Below the pieces are notes generated by a model. It worked only from the letters and a program-made list of their open reading frames with translations. It made no database searches and had not been told where the DNA came from. From G963667145 sp963667145 (GTDB lineage Bacteria; Cloacimonadota; Cloacimonadia; G963667145), in NCBI GenBank assembly GCA_963667145.1, contig OY762943.1, positions 806,001 through 870,000 on the forward strand: 64,000 nt of DNA. Reading direction: 5' to 3'. Made by a program: the position numbers and the translations under genes. This document shows positions 8,205 to 16,822 of the stretch, piece by piece (within the stretch, counting starts at the first letter, position 1; each line of letters opens with the position of its first letter).

Positions 8205-9611
8205 TTACCTCTCTATCCTCGCTCCGTCTTTGGTGTCAACTATCTTCAAGCCCAGCTTCTGCAAGTCGTCACGGATTTTGTCGGCAAGTGCCCAGTTTTT
8301 CTCAGTTTTAGCATCATTCCTATAGGATAGCAGAAGCTCTATCAACTGCGATTCCAAGCCTTCCAAGGCTGTCTCGTCAACGGTCTTGTCCAAGCCCTGA
8401 ATTTGCTCTTCCAATTTGGAGAACAAGCCCAACACTCTGCCCAAATGAACTAGCGTGTAAGCTGCTTGAAAGCGGAGAGCCTCCGAATCTGACTCTTTCT
8501 TGATTTTCCGAGCTACACCGAACAACACCGCCAAAGCCTTTGCCGTGTTGAAGTCGTCGTCCATCGCCTCCACAAAGGTGGCAACCTCCTCCTCCAACAA
8601 ATCGCTCTTCTCAATCTGTTCCCGATTGGCAAGATAATCGACAGAATTTAGAGCCGAGATAAAATTGTGAATAGCAACCTTCGACTCCTGCATAATCTTC
8701 TTGTTGAAATCGATTGGCGAACGATAGTGCTTGGACAAAAAGAAAAATCTTATCGTGTCCACGTCGTACTGCTTGAGGATGTCGCGAGCGGTAAAGAAAT
8801 TGTCCAGCGATTTGGACATCTTCTCGCCTTCGATATTCAGAAATCCGTTATGCATCCAGTAATTCACAAACTGCTTGCCAGTTACAGCCTCAGCCTGAGC
8901 AATCTCGTTTTCGTGATGTGGGAAAGTCAAATCTACTCCGCCTCCGTGAATATCAAAATTTTCGCCCAACAAGTCTTGACTCATCACTACACACTCCGAG
9001 TGCCACCCAGGTCTACCCACACTCCAAGGGCTTTTCCACGATGGCTCCCCAGGTTTGGAAGATTTCCACAGCGTAAAATCGGCAGGATTTCTTTTGCTCA
9101 AGTTCGCTTCCACTCTGGCACCTGCACGCAAATCTTCCAGCTTCTTGCACGACAATTTTCCGTAGTCAGCAAACTTGGAAACCTCGAAATACAAATCGCC
9201 ATCAACAGCGTAAGCGTAACCCAGTTTCTCCAACTTCGCCAAAAAATCTATCATCTCCTGAATGTAGTCGGTCGCTTTCGGGTTCTCATCAGCAGGCATA
9301 ATGTTCAACGCCTTGGTGTCCTCAAAGAAAGCTTTTATATATTTGTCAGTAATCTTCGAGATGTCCACGTCCTCTTTCTGAGCCTGAGCAATAATTTTGT
9401 CGTCAATATCGGTGAGATTTTGCACGAACGTAACCTCGTATCCCTTGTAGAGAAAATATCGGCGAACCACGTCGAAAAACACGAACGGTCGGGCGTTGCC
9501 AATGTGAAAATAGTTGTAAACAGTGGGACCGCAAACGTAGATTTTCACCTTATTTTGCTCGATTGGAACAAATGCTTTCTTGTCTCTACTCAATGTGTCA
9601 AAAATTTTCAC
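8205..9611 (-). CDS. cysS: Cysteinyl-tRNA synthetase
   Basis: Charges tRNA-Cys. The 468-residue length is typical. The class I signatures are present: YFHIGNARPFVFFDVVRR (HIGH-type) and GEKMSKSLDNFF (KMSKS loop). Zinc ligands are expected at the Cys of VCGPTVYN, the Cys of WHSECVVM, and the His/Glu of HHENEIAQ. The C-terminal helical anticodon-binding region (about 330-468) is complete and ends with the usual GLKIVDTKDGARIER-like tail. The start overlaps the upstream CNNM gene by 4 bp, so ybeY, CNNM and cysS probably form one unit. A tRNA-Cys gene lies 5 kb away. Confidence 0.97.
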   Translation of the reverse strand: MKIFDTLSRDKKAFVPIEQNKVKIYVCGPTVYNYFHIGNARPFVFFDVVRRYFLYKGYEVTFVQNLTDIDDKIIAQAQKEDVDISKITDKYIKAFFEDTKALNIMPADENPKATDYIQEMIDFLAKLEKLGYAYAVDGDLYFEVSKFADYGKLSCKKLEDLRAGARVEANLSKRNPADFTLWKSSKPGEPSWKSPWSVGRPGWHSECVVMSQDLLGENFDIHGGGVDLTFPHHENEIAQAEAVTGKQFVNYWMHNGFLNIEGEKMSKSLDNFFTARDILKQYDVDTIRFFFLSKHYRSPIDFNKKIMQESKVAIHNFISALNSVDYLANREQIEKSDLLEEEVATFVEAMDDDFNTAKALAVLFGVARKIKKESDSEALRFQAAYTLVHLGRVLGLFSKLEEQIQGLDKTVDETALEGLESQLIELLLSYRNDAKTEKNWALADKIRDDLQKLGLKIVDTKDGARIER

Positions 9612-10819
9612 TCTTTCTCCTTCAGAATCAGATAGTTAATTCTATTGTCCGTTATCTCCTCGATTTTTAAAACCTTGGTGTCGCTAATCTCCAAAAAATC
9701 GCCAGATGACGGCACTTTGTCCAATTTGTCGTAAACATACTCCGAAACGTTATCATATTCGTCAGCAGGCAATTCCAACCCAAATTCCTGATTCAAAAAA
9801 TACAAATTGCACAATCCATTGATTTTATGCCCATTATACAGCTTTTGCACCATCGGTTCTTCGGTGTCAGATTCGTCCAAAATCTCTCCGACAAGCTCCT
9901 CCAGCACGTCCTCCATGGTCACAATGCCACAAGTTCCGCCATATTCGTTCACCACCACAGCCATATGTTTTCGCCCTATTTTGAACAAATTCAGCACCTT
10001 AGAAATCGACATATTCTCCGTGACAAAAACCGCTTCTCTCATCAGCTTATCAATTTCGAAATTTTTAACTCCCTGCAAAATAATATCCTTAGCATAAATA
10101 AACCCCAAAATATTATCTATATCACCCTGGAAAACGGGAATTCTGGAAAATCCGCTCTCTACAATAACCTTGATGACTTCCTGAGGAGTTTGCCCCCTTT
10201 CCACGGCTACTATGTCCACCCGTGGCACCATCACCTGAGCAATCTTGGTATCGGGAAATCGCAAGATATTCTTCATCAGTTTCTTATGCTTCACGTCGAG
10301 GCTCAACTTCCCCGAATCCACCAAATCGTTTATCTCTTTTTTGGTAACATTGTCATCTTTTTTGCTATGCGAAAATATTTTCCCGAGAAACTCGATGAAA
10401 ACGATAATCGGGAACAAAGCATAGACAAAAATCTCCATAACAGCCGCAGAATTTTGCACAACGAACTTAGAATGCTTGTAGCAAAAGATTTTGGGCAAAA
10501 CCTCTCCAAAAACCAAAAGTATCACCCACACAATCAAGATTTCCACCAAAATAGCCCATTCGGTAATCCAACCAAATCGCTCTATCAAATCCAAAGTGAT
10601 GACAGTCGCAACCGAAGCAATCATCACGTTTACCACGGTGTTAGCTATGAGGATGGCTATCAGAAGTCTATTCGGATGAACAAAAAGCCTTTGAACGCTA
10701 TCAGAAAGCTGACAAAGCCTCCTCTGCTCAATCTTGGAAACGGAAAAGTAAGAAGATTCCACTCCCGAGAAAAAAGCCGAAAGCAAAAAAAGAAAAATTA
10801 AAAAATAAACGTACTCCAA
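9608..10819 (-). CDS. CNNM/CorC-type transporter-associated protein (DUF21 + CBS pair)
   Basis: This 403-residue protein has the HlyC/CorC/CNNM arrangement: an N-terminal DUF21 membrane domain (four hydrophobic segments within about 1-140, including SAFFSGVESSYFSVS), two CBS domains (about 200-320: MVPRVDIVAVERGQTP, VVNEYGGTCGIVTMEDVLEE), and a C-terminal CorC_HlyC domain (about 330-400). Family members are implicated in magnesium/cobalt homeostasis by efflux. The start codon appears to be TTG, 4 bp after the ybeY stop, with GGAG upstream. No better ATG exists, and the N-terminus aligns with the usual family start. Confidence 0.88.
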   Translation of the reverse strand: MEYVYFLIFLFLLSAFFSGVESSYFSVSKIEQRRLCQLSDSVQRLFVHPNRLLIAILIANTVVNVMIASVATVITLDLIERFGWITEWAILVEILIVWVILLVFGEVLPKIFCYKHSKFVVQNSAAVMEIFVYALFPIIVFIEFLGKIFSHSKKDDNVTKKEINDLVDSGKLSLDVKHKKLMKNILRFPDTKIAQVMVPRVDIVAVERGQTPQEVIKVIVESGFSRIPVFQGDIDNILGFIYAKDIILQGVKNFEIDKLMREAVFVTENMSISKVLNLFKIGRKHMAVVVNEYGGTCGIVTMEDVLEELVGEILDESDTEEPMVQKLYNGHKINGLCNLYFLNQEFGLELPADEYDNVSEYVYDKLDKVPSSGDFLEISDTKVLKIEEITDNRINYLILKEKE

Positions 10820-10823
10820 AAAA

Positions 10824-11216
10824 CTACATCTCCAAAAGTCTATCTTCTTTAAATTTCATAAGTTCCCTCTGTTCAGCTGTCACGTGGTCTTCGCCCGCCA
10901 AGTGACAAACTCCATGAGTAAACACAGAAAGCAAATCTTGTGCAAACTGTTCCTCGCCACTTCGCTCCCACAGATATTCCAAACAAATGAGGACACTCCC
11001 TGCAAATTCACTCAGCTCAAAAGACAAAACATCTGTTTTCTCTGCCAAGCCTCTGTAATCTCTGTTGTGTTGGCGAATAAATTCGGCATCGCATAAGCAA
11101 ACATCAAGCTCATACCCAACTGGCAAAAAGCCATTCTTCACGGCTTTTTCATAAATTTGCTCTACCTTGCCACAATCAATTTTGAAATCAGTTCTGTTGT
11201 TAATTATTATCCCCAT
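10824..11216 (-). CDS. ybeY: Endoribonuclease YbeY
   Basis: YbeY is a metal-dependent single-strand endoribonuclease involved in 16S rRNA 3' maturation and ribosome quality control. The 130-residue product is slightly short for the family but carries the zinc triad in THGVCHLAGEDH (HxxxHxxxxxH) and the upstream NRDYRGLAEKTDVLSFEL region that precedes it in homologues. It heads the ybeY-CNNM-cysS unit. ybeY next to a CorC-like gene is a widespread arrangement, which supports both calls. Confidence 0.93.
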   Translation of the reverse strand: MGIIINNRTDFKIDCGKVEQIYEKAVKNGFLPVGYELDVCLCDAEFIRQHNRDYRGLAEKTDVLSFELSEFAGSVLICLEYLWERSGEEQFAQDLLSVFTHGVCHLAGEDHVTAEQRELMKFKEDRLLEM

Positions 11217-11368
11217 AGTCTCATAGTAGCAACATCAACACCTCGCTTGCCAATGTCAACACAAATTTTACTTGACGACAGTTAAATCGTTTTTTTTTTG
11301 ATTGTGGTTGACTCATTTATTTTCAGTAGCCAAAATCATTTAACTACGGAATTCGAATAAACAGGCTT

Positions 11369-12736
11369 ATGATAAAACTTATTATTGACGAAAAATTAGA
11401 AATTTATACAGAAAAAATAACGGAGGTTCTCGACCTCAGCTTTGAATATTTGGGCTTTCAGCACGAAGTCATTGCTGGGCTAATGGAGATAGAAACCGAC
11501 GATATTTTGGTGTGCTATTCTCTAAATCAGCCTAAAAATCGGGAAATCGCCGATTTGATAAGATATTGCAAATGCTCCAACATTTTCTTTGTTTCGTTCG
11601 CTCCCGACTTATACGATAAATTGAACGAGAGTGAATTTAAGAAGTTGAAAAAGGAGTTCTCAACATTCCACGTTCTCAGCTCTGAACCTCCTCACATTCA
11701 GGAAAAGAAAGACTCTTTCACCAAATGCTATTTCTACAATTTCGACTTGTTTGGCAATATCTACCAATTTTCCAATTATCAAACCGATACGTCCACGAAG
11801 CCTATCTGCAACTTATTGCTGAACAATTTTTTGACCTTGATAAAAGATTGCGTTGATGATGAGCATTGTATGATTCGCAAAAAAATGTGGCCGAATAACG
11901 AAAACTTTGCCATATCGCTGATTGCGGAAATTGACAAGCTGTACAAGTGGACGAGCTATCCCCAAACGCTAAAGAAAATTCTGAAAAATCTGTTTTCCCA
12001 TCCGATTTCGGCTCTTAAAGAGTATTTTACCCTCAATTTCAAAAGCGACGAGCCTTATTGGAATTTCGATTTGTTGGAGAGCATCCCCAAACTAACTTAT
12101 TGCTTGCTAAAGAAAAACAAGAATTTTGACCCCGATAACTTGGAAATCAAAAAAGATTTGTTCAGAATAAATCGATATTTGACAAAGCCCAATTCGGAAG
12201 CCTTGCCTATCAAGAAAAATATTTTCTTTCCAACCGAGAAAGAAGAACTATTTGCATCATTTTCCAGTAGCGAATTGGTGCATGGAGACTACAAAATCAC
12301 CGACGAGCCAACTGCCCAAACACACATATCTTCGCTCATCGATTACGGCTATCAAACCAACGGAGCTATCGGCTTTAATTTCAGATTTTCCGATTTATAC
12401 GATGTGAAATACTCTTTTGACTTGCTAAAAAAACTGGTGAAAATTGGGCGAAATCCAGAGATTTATTTTGAGAGTCAAAAGGAAATTAAAGAGTGGCTCA
12501 AGAAACGCAAACAGCTGAAATTTGTTACGGACAAAAATATCGTTGAAGTCGCCAGCAACTTTGACATCGACCAAATCGTGCTGGAGATTATGGGGAACTA
12601 TGAAGTTGAGACTTTCACTGGATGCAAACTGAGAACCGAAGATAACCTCATCTATCTGAGTGAGATAAAGAAATACACGTCAATCAATATCAGTCTGAAG
12701 AGATTTTATCCACTAAATAAATCTTTTGGACATTAA
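11369..12736 (+). CDS. Degenerate polysaccharide deacetylase-like protein (DUF7033-type)
   Basis: The 455-residue protein resembles the large two-part polysaccharide-deacetylase-like proteins of Gram-negative anaerobes. It has an N-terminal domain with an ILVCYSLNQ segment, and then WPNNENFAISLIAEIDKLYKW at the position where the deacetylase motif normally reads WP(x)nFAxxLTHDVD. Here the metal-binding His-Asp is replaced by Ala-Glu. The second half has YGYQTNGAIGFNFRF, where homologues carry IGFHPSY-type sequences, so another metal ligand is also changed. It is probably catalytically inactive or altered. It is a lone plus-strand gene, converging with mtaB 3 bp downstream. Assignment rests on motif resemblance only. 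Confidence 0.5.
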   Translation: MIKLIIDEKLEIYTEKITEVLDLSFEYLGFQHEVIAGLMEIETDDILVCYSLNQPKNREIADLIRYCKCSNIFFVSFAPDLYDKLNESEFKKLKKEFSTFHVLSSEPPHIQEKKDSFTKCYFYNFDLFGNIYQFSNYQTDTSTKPICNLLLNNFLTLIKDCVDDEHCMIRKKMWPNNENFAISLIAEIDKLYKWTSYPQTLKKILKNLFSHPISALKEYFTLNFKSDEPYWNFDLLESIPKLTYCLLKKNKNFDPDNLEIKKDLFRINRYLTKPNSEALPIKKNIFFPTEKEELFASFSSSELVHGDYKITDEPTAQTHISSLIDYGYQTNGAIGFNFRFSDLYDVKYSFDLLKKLVKIGRNPEIYFESQKEIKEWLKKRKQLKFVTDKNIVEVASNFDIDQIVLEIMGNYEVETFTGCKLRTEDNLIYLSEIKKYTSINISLKRFYPLNKSFGH

Positions 12737-12739
12737 TAG

Positions 12740-14014
12740 CTACTTAATCAATTTCCCTGTCAAACCGTCGTTAGATAAAGCCTCAGGTAAAATCTGCACC
12801 TCACTGCCATCTGCGGATAGATCCTGCACATAAACCGTCAAATACCTGTCACTTACCCCAGTGACGTAAATTCCTTTCTTCTGCTCCAATTGAGCGGTCA
12901 CGACAACCTTATCCTTGATTAACAATTCTGCAAACGCTTTCTTCTTCTCCGCTGACAATTCTCCCAAAAGATGAGCTCGCTTCTTCTTGGCTTCCTGAGA
13001 TAGATGACCGCCCATACTTGCAGCTTTAGTGCCTTTCCGCAAAGAATACGGAAAAACGTGCAGATAAGAAAGTGGCAACTTCTGGAGGAACGAATAAGTT
13101 TCTTGGAAGTTCTCTTCACTCTCGTCAGGGAAACCGACTATCACATCACAACCGATAGCAAAATGAGAATCGAGCTTCTTCAAATCATCAATCAACTCTT
13201 CAAACTCTTTTGTCACATAGCGTCTGCCCATAGCTTGCAAAATCTTGTCACTGCCAGACTGCAACGGAATGTGCAAATGGTGAACGAGCTTTTCACTGGT
13301 GCAGATAAAATCCCAAATAGACTTCACGTGCTGAGGCTCTATGGAAGAAATCCTAATCCTTTTCAAACCATCAATCTTCTCGATGGAGAAAAGCAAATCT
13401 TGCAAACTTTTCCCCTGATGCTTGTACAGTCCGATATTGATGCCACCCAAAACCACTTCGCGATAGCCATTTGCCGCGAGAACCTCTATCTGCTGGAGAA
13501 CGTCGTCAAATTTGCGAAAAGTGGGAACTCCCCGAGCGTAAGGAATAATGCAGTACGCACAGAAGAAATTGCAACCGTCTTGTATCTTGACAAAAGCTCT
13601 GGTGCGGTTGTACATTTTGTTGGTTTTTTGCTCGATGTAGTCGGTTGACAGCGTAGATGATTTTAAATCATGTAATATATTGAAAATCTGCGACTTATCT
13701 CTGATAAAGTGGTCAATATTACCAAGGCTCTTCAACGAATCGGATTCGATATTGGACAAGCACCCTGTCACCACCAAAACAATTTGCGGATTGGCTTCTT
13801 TGAGCTTCAGAATCTTGCGGATGGTCTGTCTGCACTTCGCTCCAGCTCTGGCTGTTACTGCACACGTATTCACAACGAAAATCACAGCCGTGGCATCATA
13901 GCGAGTGACGACTTTGTATTTTGCGGAAAACTCTTCGGTGATGCACGCAGATTCGTAGCTGTTGACCTTGCATCCAAAGGAAATGATGGAGACAATCTTG
14001 GGAAATTCCGACAT
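12740..14014 (-). CDS. mtaB: tRNA methylthiotransferase MtaB (radical SAM)
   Basis: MtaB converts t6A37 to ms2t6A37 in tRNAs reading ANN codons. The 424-residue product shows the N-terminal UPF0004 cluster domain (SFGCKVNSYESACI with Cys, then NTCAVTARAGAKC and VVTGCLS), the radical SAM motif CNFFCAYCIIPYARG (CxxxCxxC), the GGINIGLY segment, and a C-terminal TRAM-like domain (about 365-424). GCKVN rather than the GCQMN of MiaB favours MtaB. A terminator-like hairpin separates it from the tRNA genes upstream. Confidence 0.92.
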   Translation of the reverse strand: MSEFPKIVSIISFGCKVNSYESACITEEFSAKYKVVTRYDATAVIFVVNTCAVTARAGAKCRQTIRKILKLKEANPQIVLVVTGCLSNIESDSLKSLGNIDHFIRDKSQIFNILHDLKSSTLSTDYIEQKTNKMYNRTRAFVKIQDGCNFFCAYCIIPYARGVPTFRKFDDVLQQIEVLAANGYREVVLGGINIGLYKHQGKSLQDLLFSIEKIDGLKRIRISSIEPQHVKSIWDFICTSEKLVHHLHIPLQSGSDKILQAMGRRYVTKEFEELIDDLKKLDSHFAIGCDVIVGFPDESEENFQETYSFLQKLPLSYLHVFPYSLRKGTKAASMGGHLSQEAKKKRAHLLGELSAEKKKAFAELLIKDKVVVTAQLEQKKGIYVTGVSDRYLTVYVQDLSADGSEVQILPEALSNDGLTGKLIK

Positions 14015-14027
14015 ACTAACCTCTTAT

Positions 14028-14057
14028 AAAAAAAGCCGCCTTCTAGTAAAAGCGACT
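14028..14057 (-). terminator. Rho-independent terminator after tRNA cluster
   Basis: Read on the minus strand, an 8-bp stem (AGTCGCTT with GGCGGCT, including G-U pairs) is followed by seven T residues. It lies just beyond the 3' end of tRNA-Leu and before mtaB, as expected for the end of the tRNA transcript. Confidence 0.6.
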
Positions 14058-14065
14058 TTCATAAT

Positions 14066-14153
14066 TGGTACCAGAGGCCGGACTTGAACCGGCACGGACG
14101 AAACGCCCGAGGGATTTTAAGTCCCTTGTGTCTACCAATTCCACCACTCCGGC
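14066..14153 (-). tRNA. tRNA-Leu (anticodon TAA)
   Basis: On the minus strand the gene starts GCCGGAGTGG and ends with an encoded CCA. The anticodon loop CTTAAAA gives anticodon TAA within a stem AGGGA/TCCCT. A long variable arm (about CGGGCGTTTCGTCCG) marks it as class II, and the T loop is GTTCAAGTC. The acceptor stem pairs fully with a G1-U72 wobble, which is common in bacterial tRNA-Leu. It is the last of three consecutive tRNA genes. Confidence 0.96.
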
Positions 14154-14165
14154 AAGTATAGAAAC

Positions 14166-14239
14166 TGGAGGCGACACCCAGATTCGAACTGGGGATGAGG
14201 ATTTTGCAGACCCTTGCCTTACCACTTGGCGATGTCGCC
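14166..14239 (-). tRNA. tRNA-Cys (anticodon GCA)
   Basis: The minus-strand sequence runs from GGCGACATCGCC to an encoded CCA (74 nt). The anticodon loop TCTGCAAAA gives GCA, the T loop is GTTCGAATC, and the acceptor stem GGCGACA pairs with TGTCGCC followed by discriminator T, normal for tRNA-Cys. Confidence 0.97.
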
Positions 14240-14247
14240 AAAAAAAA

Positions 14248-14322
14248 TGGAGCGGAAGACGAGATTTGAACTCGCGACAATCACGTTGGCAACGTGAGGC
14301 TCTACCACTGAGCTACTTCCGC
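14248..14322 (-). tRNA. tRNA-Gly (anticodon GCC)
   Basis: The minus-strand sequence starts GCGGAAGTAGCTCAG and ends with an encoded CCA (75 nt). The anticodon loop TTGCCAA gives GCC, the T loop is GTTCAAATC, and the acceptor stem GCGGAAG pairs with CTTCCGC followed by discriminator T. It is the first gene of the Gly-Cys-Leu cluster. Confidence 0.97.
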
Positions 14323-14388
14323 ATTTTTTCTCATAAAATTTTGGTTGCTTCTCCTGTCAACCAGTTTTTTAGTAATTTAATCAAATTA

Positions 14389-15123
14389 TCACTTGGATAG
14401 CGGACAAAATCTATTCAAACTCAACACTCCGCAAACTCCCGCTGCTGTCGTGCCAAAAACTGCATACTCTTTTCCATGCTTCTCGATGCCGTCCATAATC
14501 TTGTCAAAAGAATCGTTGCAGAGAGTGGAACCAGTGAAGAGAACGAAATCGGAATTTTCTATCAGCTCCTGATTAACAACACTGCCGTCCTCTATCGTGC
14601 AACCGAATTTGTTTTTGCCGATAAACTCCGCATCCAAATCGCTACATCTGATGGTCAGACCTGCCTCACACAGATTTTGCAAAATCGCAGGATTTAGCCC
14701 TATCATTCCAATCTTGTAATTTTTGGAATGCAATTGCTCCACAATCCACTTCCCGCACTCTTCTGGCTCTTGGTCGTGGCAATGAATTGTCCCTTGGCAA
14801 AATCCAAGATACGCTGACAGCGAATTTAGTGTAGCGACCAATATCGCTCTGTTTGAGAGGATTTTTCCATCCAATTCGAACACCTCTTGCAATGTGCCGA
14901 CGAACTTTGTGGGGTTTGTGGTGAACGCCTGCCCCATGTAACCCTGATAATCGGACTGTATCATGATTTCCTTGCTTTTTTGAATAGGATAATCCTGACG
15001 CTCGGGCTTGCCAATGGCTTCCTCCACGCTCAGACCTCTGATGGAAACGTTCACTTGATTTTGTAGCTCTCCGCTCAGATTTTCCTTAACCTTAGCCAAA
15101 GCCAACTGCAAATAATCTTTCAC
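14389..15123 (-). CDS. DUF364/DUF4213 protein (Rossmann-like, metal chelation-associated)
   Basis: I place the start at a GTG (15123) with AGAGG six bases upstream. The longer reading from a TTG at 15162 would begin next to a terminator hairpin and lacks a good ribosome-binding site. The product (about 244 residues) has an N-terminal DUF4213 part (SIRGLSVEEAIGKPERQDYP, AILVATLNSLSAYLG) and a C-terminal DUF364 Rossmann-like part (KIGMIGLNPAIL, SDFVLFTGSTLCNDSFDKIM, VFGTTAAGV). The family is described as putative heavy-metal chelation proteins and often lies near molybdenum or iron-sulfur genes, as here. The precise reaction is unknown. Confidence 0.78.
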   Translation of the reverse strand: MKDYLQLALAKVKENLSGELQNQVNVSIRGLSVEEAIGKPERQDYPIQKSKEIMIQSDYQGYMGQAFTTNPTKFVGTLQEVFELDGKILSNRAILVATLNSLSAYLGFCQGTIHCHDQEPEECGKWIVEQLHSKNYKIGMIGLNPAILQNLCEAGLTIRCSDLDAEFIGKNKFGCTIEDGSVVNQELIENSDFVLFTGSTLCNDSFDKIMDGIEKHGKEYAVFGTTAAGVCGVLSLNRFCPLSK

Positions 15124-15163
15124 TGCTTTACCTCTTTTAGAATAAGTATTTATAAGAGACAAA

Positions 15164-15194
15164 AGGGATTTCCGAGACCACCAAGAAAATCCCT
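15164..15194 (-). terminator. Terminator of the ORP/NifX cluster
   Basis: An 8-bp inverted repeat (AGGGATTT with AAATCCCT) is followed on the minus strand by TTTT. It lies between the last NifX-like gene (stop at 15234) and the DUF364 start. Confidence 0.55.
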
Positions 15195-15233
15195 GTTTTC
15201 GTCTAAATACGAGACTTCAATAAAAATTTCTAT

Positions 15234-15584
15234 CTAATGGCATCCACGCTCGTGTGCACTGCAAATAGATCCGCTACTGGTCAATTCACCACCAAGATAT
15301 TTGGCTGTCAACTCTTCGATGGAACCTTTCGCTCCCAAAATGACCTCGATGTTTTGCTGAGCAAAGAGATTGACTGCCATAGAACCCATGCCTCCTGTGA
15401 TAATCACGTCAGCTTTTTTTTCTCCCAAAAATTTTGGCATCACACCTGGTTGATGCTCGGGAGATTTTTCAAAATTCGTGGCTACAACCTTGCCATCTTC
15501 CACATCCACCAAAGCGAAAAATTCGCAATGACCGAAGTGTTCTTCTACATTCACCTTATCGTTTGTCGGAAAAGCTATTTTCAT
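15234..15584 (-). CDS. NifX/NafY-type dinitrogenase iron-molybdenum cofactor domain protein
   Basis: The 116-residue protein shows the Nif-cofactor-binding fold: MKIAFPTNDKVNVEEHFGHCEFFALVDVED at the start (described here in part; the HFGHC segment is the probable metal-contact region), ADVIITGGMGSMAVNLFAQQ in the middle, and a Cys/His-rich tail (SGSICSAHERGCH). Proteins of this kind bind Fe/Mo clusters, and in sulfate reducers they belong to the orange-protein (ORP) complex. It is last in a run with a second NifX-like protein, two MinD-type ATPases and Mrp. No nif structural genes are present, so nitrogen fixation is not implied. Confidence 0.85.
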   Translation of the reverse strand: MKIAFPTNDKVNVEEHFGHCEFFALVDVEDGKVVATNFEKSPEHQPGVMPKFLGEKKADVIITGGMGSMAVNLFAQQNIEVILGAKGSIEELTAKYLGGELTSSGSICSAHERGCH

Positions 15585-15599
15585 TTTTTCTCCTTTTGC

Positions 15600-15935
15600 T
15601 TAAAACTCTTTCAATTTACCAGCTTGATAATCCGCAACAGCTTGACTACCACTCATGTCCATCGCACCCACATACACCTTGATGCCCAACTCTTGCAACA
15701 CTCTTTTGGCGTTGCCTCCAGGACCGTTGCCCGTGATGAGCACTTCCACCCCTTCACCTTCCAACTTGGCGGCAGTAACAGGACCAACTCCGTGAGCCTG
15801 AGATTTATTCCCCAAATTGTCTATCACTTTCAAAACTTTATCGTCTTCACAAATCAGCAAGTAATCGGCTCTGCCAAACCTTGCGTCCATTGGGTCGGCG
15901 AGACTTTGACCTCTGGAAGTTAATGCAAATTTCAT
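15600..15935 (-). CDS. NifX-type cofactor-binding domain protein (second copy)
   Basis: The 111-residue product is a paralogue of its downstream neighbour: LTSRGQSLADPMDARFGRAD at the start, ITAKLEGEGVEVLITGNGP-like central region (VEVLITGNGPGGNAKRVLQE), and a DYQAGKLKEF tail. It lacks the Cys/His-rich tail of the other copy, so the two may play different parts, one carrying the cluster and one assembling it. It lies 15 bp upstream of that copy and 8 bp after a MinD-type ATPase gene. Confidence 0.85.
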   Translation of the reverse strand: MKFALTSRGQSLADPMDARFGRADYLLICEDDKVLKVIDNLGNKSQAHGVGPVTAAKLEGEGVEVLITGNGPGGNAKRVLQELGIKVYVGAMDMSGSQAVADYQAGKLKEF

Positions 15936-15943
15936 CTTTCCTC

Positions 15944-16822
15944 CTACATTTTCTTTATTTTTTCGTATATTTCTTTAAACTTTTGCGAATAAGACTGCTC
16001 CGTTTCAACAATCGTTTTCCCCTCGGCAAGCGACTTGGAAAAAGCAACATCATAAGCAAATTTCGCTACAACCTCGATTTTGTTCTTCTCAAAGAATTGT
16101 TCCATTTCTTTGCAAATTTGCAAATTAACATCAGCTTTGTTGATGATGGCTGTGACCTGCAAATTGAACATTTTCACCAATTCCAAAACTCGCTTCAAAT
16201 CGTGAAATCCAGAAACCGTCGGCTCGACCACCAACAAAACCAAGGAAGCACCCGACAAGCTGGAAACAACAGGACAACCAATACCGGGAGAGCCATCCAC
16301 CAAAATAATTTCTTTGCTCTCTTCTTCGGCAATTATTCTCGCTTTTCTTTTGAGTTCCGCCACCAATTTGCCAGAATTTTCTCCACCAAGAGACAAGTTG
16401 GCATGCACCAATTTCGTTCCCGTTTTTATCGTGGAAACCATCGCCACTCCAGTCAATCGCGGATAGTTGGCTATCGCTTTTGCCTTGCAAACTCTGGCAC
16501 AGTAGCCACAGCCTTCGCACTTCAAACTGTTGACCGAGAACTCATCGTCTACTAATGATTGTATCGCTCCGAAGGCACAGATTGTTTGACAAACTCCACA
16601 ACCAACGCACTTTCCATTGTCGATTTTGGCTATCTCCCCAGCGTAAAAATCTTCTCGCTTTTGTACCTGTGGCAACATTATTAAATGCAAATCGGGGACA
16701 TCAACATCGCAATCAACCAAGACGATTTCCGCTCCTGCTACCACAGCTAAACCAGCACTGACACTGGTTTTCCCCGTTCCGCCTTTTCCCGAGATGACCA
16801 CTATTTCTCTAATGTCGCTCAT
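15944..16822 (-). CDS. MinD/ParA-type ATPase with inserted 2x[4Fe-4S] ferredoxin domain
   Basis: The 292-residue product has a deviant Walker A motif (SGKGGTGKTSVSAGLAVVAG) near the N-terminus. A ferredoxin insert follows at about 60-105 (CVGCGVCQTICAFGAI and CEGCGYCARVCKAKAI), then the switch region ILVDGSPGIGCPVVSSLSGA. In Desulfovibrio, paired proteins of this type belong to the ORP complex, and comparable ATPases occur in many anaerobes. It probably uses ATP to load or move a metal cluster. Its start overlaps the next upstream ATPase gene by 4 bp, which suggests the two act as a heterodimer. Confidence 0.9.
   Translation of the reverse strand: MSDIREIVVISGKGGTGKTSVSAGLAVVAGAEIVLVDCDVDVPDLHLIMLPQVQKREDFYAGEIAKIDNGKCVGCGVCQTICAFGAIQSLVDDEFSVNSLKCEGCGYCARVCKAKAIANYPRLTGVAMVSTIKTGTKLVHANLSLGGENSGKLVAELKRKARIIAEEESKEIILVDGSPGIGCPVVSSLSGASLVLLVVEPTVSGFHDLKRVLELVKMFNLQVTAIINKADVNLQICKEMEQFFEKNKIEVVAKFAYDVAFSKSLAEGKTIVETEQSYSQKFKEIYEKIKKM

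Noticed and set aside
8667..9635. 322-residue plus-strand frame opposite cysS
   Set aside because: It is an antisense shadow of a fully recognisable cysS gene; composition is Ser/His/Arg-rich and it has no family resemblance.
9827..10801. 324-residue plus-strand frame opposite the CNNM gene
   Set aside because: An antisense shadow of a conserved membrane protein, with no ribosome-binding site and low-complexity His/Asn content.
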